Source: Ectocarpus siliculosus (Eukaryota; Sar; Phaeophyceae; Ectocarpales; Ectocarpaceae). Taken from it: a stretch of 64,000 bases of DNA. Position 1 is the stretch's first letter; every line of letters starts with the position of its first letter. Below are positions 11,801 to 24,068 of this stretch, one piece after another. The translations under genes were made by a program, and so were the position numbers. The notes under the pieces were generated by a model that searched no databases, was not told the DNA's origin, and saw only the letters and a list, made by a program, of their open reading frames with translations. The stretch is from the NCBI GenBank assembly GCA_000310025.1, contig FN649758.1, forward strand, positions 3,290,652 to 3,354,651. Direction: 5' to 3'.

Positions 11801-14800
11801 CCTGGACCGATTTTCAAAGCTAGATTTTCAACAGCAGCAACAGTCGCAGGGTCGAAAACGGCGTTGAAGCCGTCTGGTCGAGAGCTCTGTGAAATCGTAT
11901 TCGTTCGTCTACATCCTCTTCGTCGTGGAGTAATCGGGCTTTGAAAATCGGTCCAGGGGATGTGTTATCTTAATACGGTATTCCGTGTCGGTTGCGGCGT
12001 GGATGATGTTAGTATGGAACCAAAGAAGGAGCAATAGAAGTACATAGACAGGGCCAATGAACCTGCTGGTTCAAAAGGCTGTTTGGCCTCTTAAATTTAT
12101 TTAAGATAATTAGACGCTAACTTGGACTAAATACAGGGAAAACCCCCCCTTCACCTGAGGGGTTTTTCTTCGCCGTTTCGCCGAGTATTCCCTGAGGCGC
12201 GTCGGCCATGATGCTGCGCATCAGTCCTCGAACCTTGGGGGGGAGGGAAGGGGACGGGGGCGCGCGCGAGGGGGGGTACCAGATGTCGAGTTGGGAAAGT
12301 GGAAAGTAGACGGGGCAGGGGGGTCCCTACTTGGCGCTTGCCAATAGTCTGGAGGTGGTGGATCTTGCGTCTCAGGTGGGACGGAAGAACCCTTCGTTTT
12401 TCAGATAAGTGGACAGGAATTCCCAGCCCAAACATTGTGTAACAAACTCCCTGTCTCTCAGTCCCTCGATATATCCATCTCGTCGACACAAGAAGATATG
12501 TATATGCATTACGTCTTGGTAATATCCAATAGCAACAGCTTGCAGAGCCCGAAGGCACCGCGCCGCCGCCGCCGCCGCCAACCTGGACAAGCTCCAGCCC
12601 CTTGGAGTGCGAAAGGCTGTGGTGCGTGACGAAGTCTTTGTCGCAGAGGAGGAGGCAGCACCTCGCGCTCCTCCCGTCCCTACCCGCACGCCCGATCTCC
12701 TGCGGACGGTCGACCGGGCGGCCGTTCGGTCGGTCCACACGCCGCCCGGTGATCGAAGAAGGGGGGAGGGGGACGAGGGTCAGAGGAACGGGTCGTCAGA
12801 TCGAGAGAGGGTGGAGAAGAAAGAGAAGGGGCAACAACCAAATGGTTGGGCTGAAGGGGGTTATTCCAATCGAGGGCGTGGGAAACGGGCGCGATTGTTC
12901 ACCGAGCGGGGTGCCGTGGTTGCTCATACACATCCTTCTGGATATCGCGTCCACAAAAGCTGCTGTGGTTGCCTGTGCTGAGGAAGAGCAGCCGCCACCA
13001 AGAGCAACCGGTGCTCCCAGAGACACAGCAACAAACATCGGAAGCAAACAACACATCATCACCTGGACGTAGTTCTCGATGCTCTTGGGCATGTCGAAGT
13101 GCACGACGCCCCGGATGTCTCTCATGTCCACCCCGAGCCCGAACGCGACCGTTGCCACCACCACCCGCGACCTCCCCCTCATGAAGGCGTTCTGGGCCCT
13201 CTGCCGCGCCCCGGCCTCCATACCCCCGTGGTAGGCGACCGCGTTGTGCCCGTCCCCCTGGAGCAGGGCGCACACGGCCTCGGCGGTGACCTGCCGCCAG
13301 ACGTACACCACCACGGAGCCCTTGTCCAGAGGGGCCTCCTGCAAGAGTCTCGAGAGGCTGCTGCGCTTGTCTGGGGGGGGGGGGGGGGGAGGGGGAGGCA
13401 AACGGCAGTCGGGGGGGGGAGGGAAAGGGCAGGTGGGGGTGGCAAGATGAAAAGTGCTCCAAAACAAGACAAGCGCAAAGACGAAACGAGAACAACAATA
13501 AACAACCAGCAACAACAACATAATATCGGCCTTGCATGCCCCCCAGCACAGGAGCAACGAACTTCTGACCACCTTTTCCACACTCCGCCGTAACACATCG
13601 CAGAAGCAGCAGCAGCAGCAGCAGCAGCAGCCTTGACTCACCATCGTCGGAAGCAGACCTCAACACGCGGACGTCCAAGTTCGGCCTGTCCCAGGAACCG
13701 ACCTTCACGCCGTCCTTGCGGGGGATCCTAAGGGTGGTGCAGATGTCCTCCACCACGGCCTTGCTCGCTGTCGCCGTCAGCGCCAGAACCCCTCGGGGGC
13801 GCAGCAACTTGTGTACGAGAGGAGGGGGGGGGGCGTTGAGTATACACTAGAGGTATGCATTCGTCGTCTTGAGCGCTAGAACGCTTTCGGGACAAGTGTG
13901 ACGCTTTTTGGATTTGGGCTCGGCTCGACTAAAAAGTACGCGCGAGGGCGCCGTAGAATCGAGGATATGGGCTGGGGGGGATAGGAAAAACTGTTCGCCA
14001 AAACGAAACACAAACAGACCGACGGCAGAGTGTACCGGCACACGCACCAAGCAGACACTGCTGTCACAATGAAGGGCACTGGGATTGGAACAACGTCACA
14101 GGCTTTCTCAACGGCTAAATAGCTGCACACGACACACAAGGATGCGCATTTCCTCATCGCCCTCTCTTCCTCACGTCCAGGGTCTGCCCGAGCCGGAGAT
14201 AGGAAGGCCTGAAGTTGTGCGACCACTGGGACACGCAGTGCGCCTCGTCCACACAGAGCAAGGACACGGGCGGCAGGGCTCCCGGCGTGGAGGCCAGGCG
14301 GCGGAACGACGGCGAGCACAGCTTCTCCGGTGACAGGAACAGCACCTGAGGCGCAATTTTGACGCGGAACCGCCGATGTGGAAAACAGGGGGGGGTCGAG
14401 GAGCGCTCTGATTCTCTCGCAGGTTGGGGTGGGGTGATCCGAACGCTGCGGAGCTGTTGCGAAAAAGCGTGCATGTTGTTTATAAGGAGCGGGCAGTCGA
14501 ACAGGGAGCGAACAAAGACTGTGAGTTGGGCGACATGAACACCATCACAATTTGAGAAGGATACGGGGTTCGCCACGTTACAGAGGGGGGCAATATCCCG
14601 CTCCCAAACAGCCCCAAAAGGACCAGCTCGCCCCACCAATCGGAAGGATGGAGGGAAGTCACAAAAGGAAGACAACGTTTCAATATTATCCTTACTAGAG
14701 AACGGAACGGTTTTTAATGTGAAGACAACAACAACAACAACAACAACATAACACTACTGTAAAATGTTTTTGCTATGTCCATATATGACAAAGATATACA

Positions 14801-17800
14801 AAGACATCACGACACACAGCACGCAAACGCCTCCTTCGCAGAACCCGTCCGTTCGACGTCACACCTTGACCCTGCCGGCCTTCAAGTCCCTCACGGTGCC
14901 CGCCACCTCCCGCAGCCCGCCGTGGCTTCCGCTCAGCGACGCCCCCGGCAGCTGCGGCGGAAGGTTGGCCATCTGATCCTCCATGAGCGACACCAACGGA
15001 GACACCACCACCTAGTGGGCAAAAAAAGACAACCGATTGGGGGGGGGTGGGGGGGCGCTGATTCCCGTTGTCATGTGACGGTTGACCATGCATCGCTTGG
15101 TGAGAGAGCATCGTTTCTGCTCGTCTCGATTAGGGCAACGCCAGTATTTCGGGGATCTTTGTTGTCTCTTGCATGTCTCGCACGAAGAATACCCTCTTCT
15201 CATCTCCTTCCCCGATGACCTTCCGCGGCCACCACCATCCTCTTCTCCCGGCACAATAAGAAAACTAATCACTCGGTCGCCGATATCTACTGTACCTCGA
15301 CCTCAGTCAAAACAATTCACACCAACGGCAGCGAAAGTCGGGGTCCTGCGCCAGGCGCCACACGCACCGTGATCCCCGGCAGGAGCAGCGCAGGCAGCTG
15401 GTACGTCAGGCTCTTCCCCGTGCCCGTGGCAAGCACAAGAAGGCTGGCCTGCCCGCCCATCGCCCTCGCCACCCCCCACTCCTGCCCCTCCCGGAACGCC
15501 TTGTGGCCGAATACTCGCCGCAGCGCCGAGGCCGGCGTGAGCGGCAGGTCCGAACCACCGCCATCATCGTCGTCGTCGTCGCTGTTGGCACTTCCAGTCC
15601 TAGCCTTCCTCCGTCGTCTTGGTTCAGGTCTCTCCTCGGCATCATCATCGGTAGGTTGTTCATCATCGTCATTGTCGTCGCTGTCGTCGTCTGAGTTGCT
15701 GCTGCTGCTGCAGCTGCTGCCGCCGCCGCCGCTTTTCTTCCTCCCGATTGTAGTCGCCGCCGGTTTCGTCCGGCCGCTGCCGATACGCTGCCGCCGCGAA
15801 ACGCCGCCGTCGCCGAGCTTCTGCCGCTTGATCCGCTCTAATCTTCGCCTGCGGTTTGCTCTGAGACGGTGGAGGCAGACACAAGGGGAGGGGCAGAGAG
15901 TGGTCGGGAGAGGCGGTGTGTTCTACTGACAAAAGGGTGGGGAATTGCGCAAGAGAGGGCGGTCATTGTGTGTGTGTGTCGAGCTGGGGTCGGGCGAGGG
16001 GCTTCTTTTGGGATGTCTACCGACACACACGAATGGTCCTCCTTGGGTAGAGCAACAACACCCCAATGACCTACGGGTGTCACCGGGGCAAGGCGCCGAC
16101 CAAGCAAGAACGCACCGGTCTGCTCTCTCTTCCTCTTCCGACCAAGCGCTGTCGTCGTCAGGGTCGCCTCCTTCCTCCGCCGACTTGGCACCGCTGCTAC
16201 TACCGCCCTCCTCCTCCCCCTCCTCCTCCTCCTCCTCCTCCTCCTCCTTCTCCTCCCGTTCCTCCTCTTCGTCGTCCGATTCAACTAGGCTAGCCCAAGC
16301 CGGTTCTTCCTCGTCCTCTCCACGCACCCCCCCCTCCTCGTCCTCATCGGCGTCACCCCTGTCCTCCGCATCCTCTCCGACAGCATCCAGGGGCCTCTTT
16401 CTCCCACGTCCCTCCGACAACACCACGGTCCCCACCGCCTCCGACGTACCGTCGACTCCGCCATTGCCCTCGATGCCGGAGCAGTCGGTGACGTAAGAAG
16501 CAGGGTCTACCGCTCCCGGTGTCCCGCCCGTGTCCTCACCGCCGCCATCGCTTTCGCCGCTCTTGGCGGAGCCACCGCCGCCGCCACCGCCGCCACCGCC
16601 ACCGCCATGTTTCTCCGCGGCAGTAGTGGAGTGGTCTTCGCCGTCTGTCTCCGGAACCGGCAGCCGCGACAAGAAGCAGGCACCCGCTCCCGCCGCCCTC
16701 CCAGTCTCCAACTCGGAAACAGCCCCCGCTGGCGCAGTCGCCGGGAACGCCGCCGGCTTGACGCCTTCCGCGAAAGCGAACTCGAAATCGGAATCACCGT
16801 CGTCGTCGTCATCGTCTTCTCCCCCGCTGCTCCCACCGCCGCTCCCACCGCTGCTGCTCTCGCCTTCTCTTCTTCCGTTCGAGTGGCCGCCGCTGTCGTC
16901 GTCTCTCTTCGCGTGCGCGCGGACGGCGAGGGCGGCCCGACAAGAAGAAGAAATCCCGTCGCGTTTTCTCGTTGACGGTTTCACGTTTTCTTTTTCTGGC
17001 GCAGGTGTTACGAGCACGCAGGAGGTCGTCGAGGACTCCAGCTCCGAGGCCGCGTGATCCACCTGACGTAGCACCGTTTGGCGGTGGCGCGAGGGCGTAG
17101 GGGGGAAGAGAGGGGGGACCGAAGAGTTGCTTCCCTCGAGTCATTCGACTGTACACAAAATCATCCATCCAAACGTAGTCCCATCTACAGAACGGGACGC
17201 CTTGGAACATTGACATTCACACGCTCTCACGACCTCTACCACATGCACGCCGCTCATGCTGGGGGGGAGGGGGTTGGATAGTAACCGCAATGCCAGCCGT
17301 CACGTACGTGATTCCGGAACTGTCAGAATAAGCTGTCGAACATGGAAAGCTTGCAATTTAAGGTATTCGTGAATTCTCGTGCACAAGGTCGCCAACATTG
17401 TTCCGATAGCCCCCCCGACTCCAAGGTTTCTCTTGCACTTCTCACCAGCCTTGCGACGAGCACGTCCTTCTTCCCACCACAACCCAAACGCCGCTTCTTG
17501 AGCTCCTGGCAACGAAAGGAATACAGTTAGGCAGTGCGTATGGTGCGTTTGGTGAACCGAGACGATGTTAACTGGGACGAACAACGGGGTTCTCACACCC
17601 GTACCATCATCCGGAGATGGTTGCAAGTAATGGCAACACTGTACACACACATTGTCCGCAAGCGGAAGCCCAAGAAGGGCGGGGTGCGCGAAGGAAGAGA
17701 TCGTCTCCAGGAGGATGACCCCTACATACCCTCGTGAAACCCTTGAGAGATTGACCGTGTGGTTAATCTGAAATCACGGCTAGACATTTCAAGCGCGCTA

Positions 17801-20800
17801 CCGTACGAAACACGCCCCTTATGCTGCCGGTCTGTTTCAACCCGTGGTAGCTTTGATGTTAGACAAACCCAACAAACGAATAATTACCAAGTGCGTGTGG
17901 GACAGGCCAAGCCAGGGCATGGCGACGATTCCCGGCGCGCCCATTTGACCGGGAACACTCGTAACCCATGCCGGTGCAGGCAGCTCCCAAAAAAAGTGGT
18001 GGCGGATTTCCTCGCTTGATGACACTTCGGTACAACACCACTTTCTTTATGCCGGTCTGAACCGAAATCGTCGCGTTGAAATACGTCGTTACAATCGGTC
18101 TACGTAGTAACCCCATTCCTCCCGTTACGCCTGCCTGACGGGCTAGTAGACATACTTCGGGGCAATACGCTGGCGCCACGCCCACCGCACTACCACGGGG
18201 AATCAGAAAACAGCGCTTTGACGGATGCACCAAGAAATCAAAACAAAAAGAACATGTGACCGAAAGAAACATGTCAAAACCTTTTTCAGCTCGGAGATGG
18301 GTAGCTTCGCCAGCGACTTGCTCAGGAGCGCGTTCTTGCGCTGCCTCCACTCCTCCCCGGTCTCTTGAAGCGTGAGTTCCGAAAGCACCAGGGCCGGGTT
18401 GTCCTCGGCCCACATGAAAAAGTCACAACCCTCCCCTGTTTTTCAGTGTTGGTGGACGAGTCGAGAGCAAGAAACGGCGGTGGGCAAAAGGCACAACAGC
18501 GTGCTAGTACACCACGATTCAACACTGAACACGGAGATGGGAGTGGAGGGATGCTTGCAGGGGCGAGCGCTCTTTTCGTCTTGGCAACAAGCACGGAAAA
18601 GGTTAAAACGGAGACAACGGCAGTGCGCCGGGAGGCATCGCGTTGTCATATCTGTTTTAGTCTTGAGGTTCGTTCCAGGGAACGTTCCGACCACGCACAC
18701 ACGCCAACCCCGAAAACAAACACCAGGCCCAACCTGCCAGTCATAATAATCGACGGCATCTGGATACATTGTGTGCTGTCAAGCAGCAGGGTGTGATGGA
18801 GTCGAGCGACATAAGTTATCCACGAAACATCCCTTGGAGTTACTCGCTTTGTGGTTTCGAAACCCCGGTTCCTTTTTTTGGTATCAAGCATTTCTACGCG
18901 AGGTTCTCTATCCCCTGAAGCCGCACCACCGCGACTCCTATGCATGCACACCTCGGGGAAGGCTGCAGGCGTAGAACTTCCTCCCCTTGTTGAGGCCGGT
19001 CTTCCGAACCGTCAAGAGTTTCCCCGCACGCTGGTGTTGCGGACACCTCGGCGCCAGTCGAAGGAATAGCTCTTCTTCTTCCCTCGCGTTTCTGGTCTCG
19101 GCGAGCAGCAACAGCGGGAGAGACTCAGGGAACGGGGGACTAAATAGGGCACGATTGTTGTTGCACAAAAGGGAGGCAAAGAGGTAAAAAACAAAAGAAA
19201 TGAACGATTTAGCGCGTAGGGACAAACAAGAGCGCGTGGACGAAATAAACAGAGAGCAGGAAGACAGACGGACAGACAGAGAGGCCGAGACAAACAGGTT
19301 TGCTCGAGAGGTGGACATTGACACATCTGCCGCACAAGCCGGAGCTGTTATTGCTGTGCACTGCAAACGTGAATTTCGACGCAGAATGCTCCCCACACAC
19401 CCTCTTGCCCTTGACCAATCGTGCCAACGCCAAAAACAGGCGACGTCCAAACGCACTGACCTAGGACGCTCGAAGGGTCGGCTGTTTCCCTGCTCGTCGC
19501 AGCCCCCCCCGCCAACGCCACCACCACCTCCGCCCGCGTCGCCCCCGGTGACCACGGCCAGGGCGTCCAAGCACTGTTGTTCGTCGTGAACACCGTCGGT
19601 AAGATACGGAGGGTGGTTGGTGGTAGGGAGGCGTGACAGAAAATACTAGGTAACCGCCCGTGTCAAAGTTTCTTCGTCAACCTGGATCTCATCACACAGG
19701 GGTGGGCACGCAAGCGCGCACGACAATTTGTCCCTTTCGGGTTCCAAAGCGCCACCGTCGCAACAGCCGTACGCGAACCACGGACACAAGAAAAGGCCGA
19801 AAACAAACAACAACAAAAAACTCCTCCATACATCTGCGCATGGTCGTTGTATGTGTTTCTCCTCACCTGATCCAGGACGTCGAGGCCGGCGCGGTTCTTC
19901 GCCGCACCACAAGACAGCGGTCTATCCCGTGGAGCCCCTCCCTTCTCCCCCGTCACCGGGTCCTCCCTGCCCTTGCTTCCGCTCCCCCACTTCGAGCTCC
20001 CGTCCCGGAACCCCCCTCCCCGGCCACCAAACCCCTGGCCTCCCCAACGACCCCCGCCGCCGCGGCCGCCCCCGCCGAAGCTTCTGCCGCCGGAGCCGCC
20101 GCGGGCCTTGCTACGCCCGCTGCCCTTGCGCTTGAAGCGGCTGCTGCCCCTGCTCTTGAGGTCCGCCCGAACGAAGTTGTCGCTAACCTCCGTCGTCTTC
20201 TTGGCGGGCTTCGCCTTCTTTCTGCCGCCGACAGCGCGGGAAGAAGGTACCCGCCCCGGCACCGGCTGCACACCGGCCGCGCTAGCCCTTCGAGCCCGAT
20301 CGGAAGCGGGATCACCTTCGTGGTCGCGCACGTGCGCCGCCGCTTCTGTCTTCCCTTGACGAGTGGTGGAGCTGGCGTTCGTACCGCCTCCACCTCCCAG
20401 GCTCCAGTCGCTGTCGTCGCCGCCGCCATCTTCGTCGCTGTCGCTTATGCGGCCTGCTCCTAAGGAGGGGGTGGCAGAGGTTTGTTTGTTGCCAGCGACG
20501 ATGGCTTCACGGCCGGCCGTGCTGGTGGCGTTGCCGCTGCCCGTGACCCGCGAGCCTTGCGGCCCCTGGGGCGTGGTGCTTGTCAGCGTTGGCGACGTTC
20601 CCCCGTGCGTGCCTTCCGGGCCACCACCGTCGGCCATAGCACCCGCTGCCTTAGCTGCAGCCGCCGCCGCCACCGCCGCCGCCACCGATGCTGTATCGCC
20701 CGCCTCTTCCTCTTCCCGCACTCTCCCCACAGCACGGGACGCTCGCAGGCGCCAGTCCTCTTCCAAGCCGCTACCGCCGCCGCCGCCGCCGCCGGTACGC

Positions 20801-23079
20801 CGTGGACCACTAGAGCAGGAGGAGGCCACCAACCCAGGGCCGCAGATCGTTGCAGCACCTTCAGCCGTACTTCCTGCCGCCTTTGCCACCACAGCGGCGG
20901 GCCTCTTCTTTTTTGCCCCGACCATTCCCGGCGCGCCCAGACCCCCCGACGAGTGAGACAACGAGGATCCACCAAAAGCCGCGCCTGCTCCGCCGCCGCT
21001 GCCGCCGACGGTATTGACGATGTTCGCCGCCGTCGGAAGAAGGCCCGAAGCAGCGGCGACAGTATCGCCTAGCCTGTCTCGCGAGCCATCGCCGACGCGT
21101 GCGGCACCAGAGGGGGTGGTGTTGGCGGACAACATCGACCCAGGCGACTGGAGGATGTCCATCATGGCCACAGCTAGGCCGGCCTCGTCACCCGCCGACG
21201 CCGTCACCTTCGCTGAGCCTTTCCCTCGCCGGCCAGGGCCCGCCACCCCCTCGGAGCATGCATTAGCGCTTGCGGAAGAGAAATCCTTACCACCTAAACG
21301 CTCCCCGGTGGCGCGGGACTTCTTGGTCACTACCCCCCTGCCGAAATCCGCGCGGAACGACCGCAAGCCGTTGCTGCGGCTCGCACCTGGTACAGCGCTC
21401 CTGCCACCTCGCGCCGCACCTCCGACTCTGCGCGTCACCCGACGCTCGGGGGCCAGCTCTCTCTCAGGCTCCGGCGATTCTCCGTACTCATGCGCCCCCC
21501 CCTGGCCCTCGTCATCATAAAACGCAGAGCTGCTGGTGCTATGGTCACTACTCCCTGAGGCCGTCGCGCCACCGCTGTCGCCATTCGCGCCGCCATCCGG
21601 TTTTCCGGCGTCGAGCGTGCCAACCCCGCCGGCGCACTCTCTCGCTCGGCTCCCAGCAGAAGAGGGCGGCATCGTGTCGGCCGCCTCCGCCAAATCTTTC
21701 CCAACGCGTTCTCGACGCTCTCCATTCGCCGCATGCACCCCTGCTGCCCCTCTGCTACTACTAGCACGTGCGAGGGCGCTTCTACCGCCACCGACACCAC
21801 CTCGGCGTTCGGGTGACCCACCGCCGCATCCAGCCCCTTCCACCGAACGAGATGAGTCACGAAGGCGTGGGACACCGCCCTTGCTGTTATCTCCCCGAGC
21901 GAGGGATGACGACGCGTTTCTCTCTGGCTTTGTCACCGCCGCTGCGCCTGCCGGCTCCTTCGTCGCCGTGGCGCTCATTCCCATGGCCCTAGCGCGACTC
22001 GACACATGCACACCGGCGGCACCGTTGGAACTCCGATCGAGGCGGTTCTTGCTTGTCGCTACCGCGCCGCGGCCGCTGCGGCGGTGGCCATCTCCGGCTG
22101 CGAGAACGGAGTTGACCTTGGGTCTTAGCTGCCCCGCTTTCCCTTGGGCGAGAGGAGCGGCTAGCGACGAGCCCGACCTCGGTTGGACCTTGGCGCGCAG
22201 GCGTTCCATGATGTCCAGGTGTTGAGAAATCGAGTTGCTCTTGATAGGGCCGCCGCTGCTGTGTTTGCCGCCGCCGCTCCCGCCACCACCATCACCACCC
22301 TCCGCCCCAGGTCTGTTCCGGCCGTTATTGCTGTTACCGCTACCGCTGCTGCTACTACTTTGACGGAAGCTTTGGGCGCTTCCCGGGGCTCCCCCATTGT
22401 TCCTCTCGGCGGCGCTTTGACGAGGCCCTCCGATGATGACCATATTCCGGGTTGATTCTCTCGTCGCTAAAGACTTTCGAGCGAGCACGGCGGGGGCAAG
22501 AGCGGAGGCGGGTGGGGGTTGGACGGTCGGCAGGATTCCTACCCAACGTTCAAAAGGAGCGGTTCGGAAATAAAAAAGGAGCGCTCATTGGCTGGTCCGT
22601 ACATCAAGGCATCAGAGGCGTACGCATTGCGCCACGGGGGTTGCTTCATCTCTCAAGCGGAGAACCTAGGCTCGGAGAGAGGTTGAACGGAGTTGCATAC
22701 TTCACAGGCGCACCGTATGGCTTCTGCGAAGTGGACTTCTCGCTAAATGCGCACGACTGCACGTGAGGGAGGCCAGGAGGGTAGGAGCACAATGTGGGCA
22801 CGCACACATAATTCAAAAATGCTACACGAAATAGTTGGGTGTAACCTCTAGAGAAAACGAGCGGGGGGTATGCACCTTGGTAAAGCTGTCGCCCGTGGCT
22901 CGGTTCAGGGCGAGGTACGCCGCGTGCACGAGTCTGCCTCTAGCCGAAGCGTCGCTGTCGAGCGCCTCGAAGTCACGCTGTTTGGGGAAGCGGCCATTCC
23001 TGCTGCGAAACGCCCTCTCCCACTCTTTCAGCTGCCCGCGCAGGTGGTTGCAGTAGCCCTCACTCGTCGCGCTCGCCAT
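6519..23079 (-). CDS. RECQ4: RECQ4-type DNA helicase with Sld2, GRF and SAP modules
   Basis: ATP-dependent 3'-5' DNA helicase of the RECQL4 branch, expected in the nucleus at replication initiation and repair. Nineteen minus-strand exons join in phase: 22876-23079, 19867-22473, 19461-19573, 18952-19091, 18281-18435, 17446-17505, 16116-17062, 15368-15860, 14865-15011, 14175-14345, 13642-13807, 13063-13370, 12583-12699, 11553-11704, 10282-10428, 9545-9640, 8654-8804, 7405-8073, 6519-6644. That gives at least 2323 residues, well above the roughly 1200 of human RECQL4; the excess is low-complexity linker in exons 2 and 7. Order: Sld2-like helix (1-68), linker, GRF finger (about 991-1033), SAP (1064-1093), acidic linker, helicase motifs (about 1500-1850), RECQ4-specific C-terminus (1877-2323). 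The final exon with the stop was not found. The weakest edges are the donor after 12583 and the GC donor after 7405. Confidence 0.9.
8831..8867. repeat. GA dinucleotide microsatellite
   Basis: About 18 GA units in the RECQ4 intron between exons 16 and 17, just upstream of the exon 17 acceptor on the minus strand, where it reads as a CT-rich pyrimidine tract. Confidence 0.9.
11499..11573 (-). repeat. Duplicated exon-intron junction with a tandem donor
   Basis: A block of about 22 bp around the RECQ4 exon 14 donor (GCCGTATCG, then GTGAGTTTCAAG) is repeated 48 bp downstream (GCCGTACCG, then GTGAGTTTCAAG). Use of the second donor would read through a TGA directly after the first junction, so it would give a premature stop. 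Confidence 0.7.
11787..11971. mobile_element. MITE-like element, copy 1
   Basis: 185-bp non-coding element with terminal inverted repeats of about 35 bp: starts AAGATAACACACCCCCTGGA and continues to TTTCAAAGCT; ends with the near-exact reverse complement (AGCTTTGAAAATCGG to TGTTATCTT). It sits in the RECQ4 intron between exons 13 and 14. It has no coding capacity, so it would need a transposase in trans. No clear target duplication was found. A related copy lies at 24069-24289. Confidence 0.8.
12583..15860 (-). other. RECQ4 exons 8-13: RecQ helicase core
   Basis: Motif 0 HKAFREGQ and Walker A ATGTGKSLTYQLPALLLPG (15368-15860); motif Ia VVVSPLVSLMEDQ (14865-15011); motif II VDEAHCVSQWSHNFRP (14175-14345); motif III LALTATAS (13642-13807); motifs IV and V VVVYVW, AYHGGM and VATVAFGLGVDM...VVHFDMPKSIENYVQ (13063-13370); motif VI EIGRAGRDGRSARC (12583-12699). 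All catalytic residues expected for an active RecQ ATPase (Lys of GKS, DEAH, Arg finger of motif VI) are present. Confidence 0.95.
17446..19573 (-). other. RECQ4 exons 3-6: GRF zinc finger followed by SAP motif
   Basis: Four in-phase exons. The GRF finger spans exons 4 and 5: CPQH, then LNKGRKFYAC, then CDFFMWAEDNP, with ligands C, H, C, C and the defining GR-x-F/Y core plus the FFMW tail. After 30 residues comes a SAP-like helix-turn-helix split by an intron: LPISELKK (end of exon 5) and ELKKRRLGCGGKKDVLVARL (exon 6). GRF fingers bind single-stranded nucleic acid and SAP motifs bind DNA (family knowledge). The splice phases around the module all match, so it belongs to this gene. Confidence 0.85.
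19867..22473 (-). other. RECQ4 exon 2: long disordered linker with Sld2-type basic motif
   Basis: 2607-nt exon, 869 codons, rich in Gly, Ser, Ala and Arg. The 3' part holds VSDNFVRADLKSRGSSRFKRKG (about residue 834), which recalls the conserved NFV-x-x-x-x-K...R-KG motif of Sld2/RECQL4, followed by RGG/GRGG repeats (FGGGGRGGGG, GGQGFGGRGGG) that probably bind nucleic acid. The open plus-strand frames across this exon are GC-rich shadows. Confidence 0.8.
22876..23079 (-). other. RECQ4 exon 1: Sld2/DRC1-like N-terminal domain
   Basis: Exact 68-codon exon from ATG (23079-23077) to an AAG|GTGCAT donor. Reads LKEWERAFRSRNGRFPKQRDFEAL, which is the LK-x-WE...F...GR-P...D pattern shared by yeast Sld2 and the RECQL4 N-terminus. 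In animals this region acts in loading the replicative helicase (established knowledge). It identifies the gene as RECQ4-type rather than BLM, WRN or RECQ5-type. Confidence 0.85.
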
Positions 23080-24068
23080 GACCTTGTCTGGCTGCTCACA
23101 GCAGAAGGCAGGACAGCGTACGTTTGGCGCGGAAAGCGTTTCTTTTAAGTGCAGGGGTTTCGGTTGGGCGCTAGGTGGTGGTGTCAAGTAGGCAGGCCGT
23201 CGGCACACAGCACACAGCAAGGGAGTACTGCCTTTCGACTTATCCCGAAGTGCGAAAAGTGACAAAAGAGAACGAATACGACACGAAATGTTGAAAATAC
23301 CGCCGTTGTTGCGGTGTCTTCGATGTCTCAGCTACAACAGCAAGTCCAAGCTAGGTGAAAGATTAGTTTCGGGTTTCGGCAGGCCACCGTCACAGCTGAG
23401 TGGTGGGACTACAGCTGGCAACGCGTACCACTGACTTCGGCTTCGGTGTTTCATCGCTATCCCTCGCCCGCTGATCTCGGGGGTACGTGTGGCGATTAAC
23501 TGGGGGAAAACGCAGAGCTACATTTACAAAGAAAAGCTTTGAAGTTGTGAACTCAACGTGTACGAAATGCATGCAGTGATGAGTTTTCAAAGGTTTGAGG
23601 TCCATGTATGCACCACCAACGTGCAGGTGCGTGCCTGAGTGGCAATTGGCGGAAAGGGATGTTTTCACAGCGAAAAACGAAAAGCAAGCAGGTACCCTGT
23701 GTATTGCAATGCCGCGTTTTACAAATTACTGTTGGTGCGGTGAGCATGGGCCTCCTGGGATTCGTTGGAGTGGCACGTCAGAAGCATGCCAAGAGACAGC
23801 TAGACGAGGGCATGCAACTGCTGCCGATGGGTACGTCCGACAGAGCCGAGTCCGACAGAGCCGCTGGTGTTGCCAATCCCTGCTGCTCCCGGTACCAAGT
23901 GGTGCAATGCGTCGACAGCTGGATGCAATGTAGCAACCCGGGATTGGTGCAAGAACTGAATACAATCCCCGATGATGACTCATGAGACGAGAAGGGAAGA
24001 ACCGCTGTGGGCGTGGTCTTAGCTGCCTGTCATTGTCTATTTGACGCGGCAAGACTCGCTTGCCGTGG
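23080..24068. other. Intergenic, RECQ4 upstream region
   Basis: Holds the RECQ4 promoter (minus strand). No TATA-like box close to the start was convincing. Short frames only. Confidence 0.5.

Noticed and set aside
15945-17057. Plus-strand Ser/Pro-rich frames
   Set aside because: Antisense shadows of the acidic RECQ4 exon 7; the minus-strand frame joins both neighbouring exons in phase.
19660-22225. Several long plus-strand frames of up to about 267 codons
   Set aside because: They lie opposite RECQ4 exon 2, whose GC-rich, low-complexity codons leave the other frames open. They have no motifs and atypical composition.
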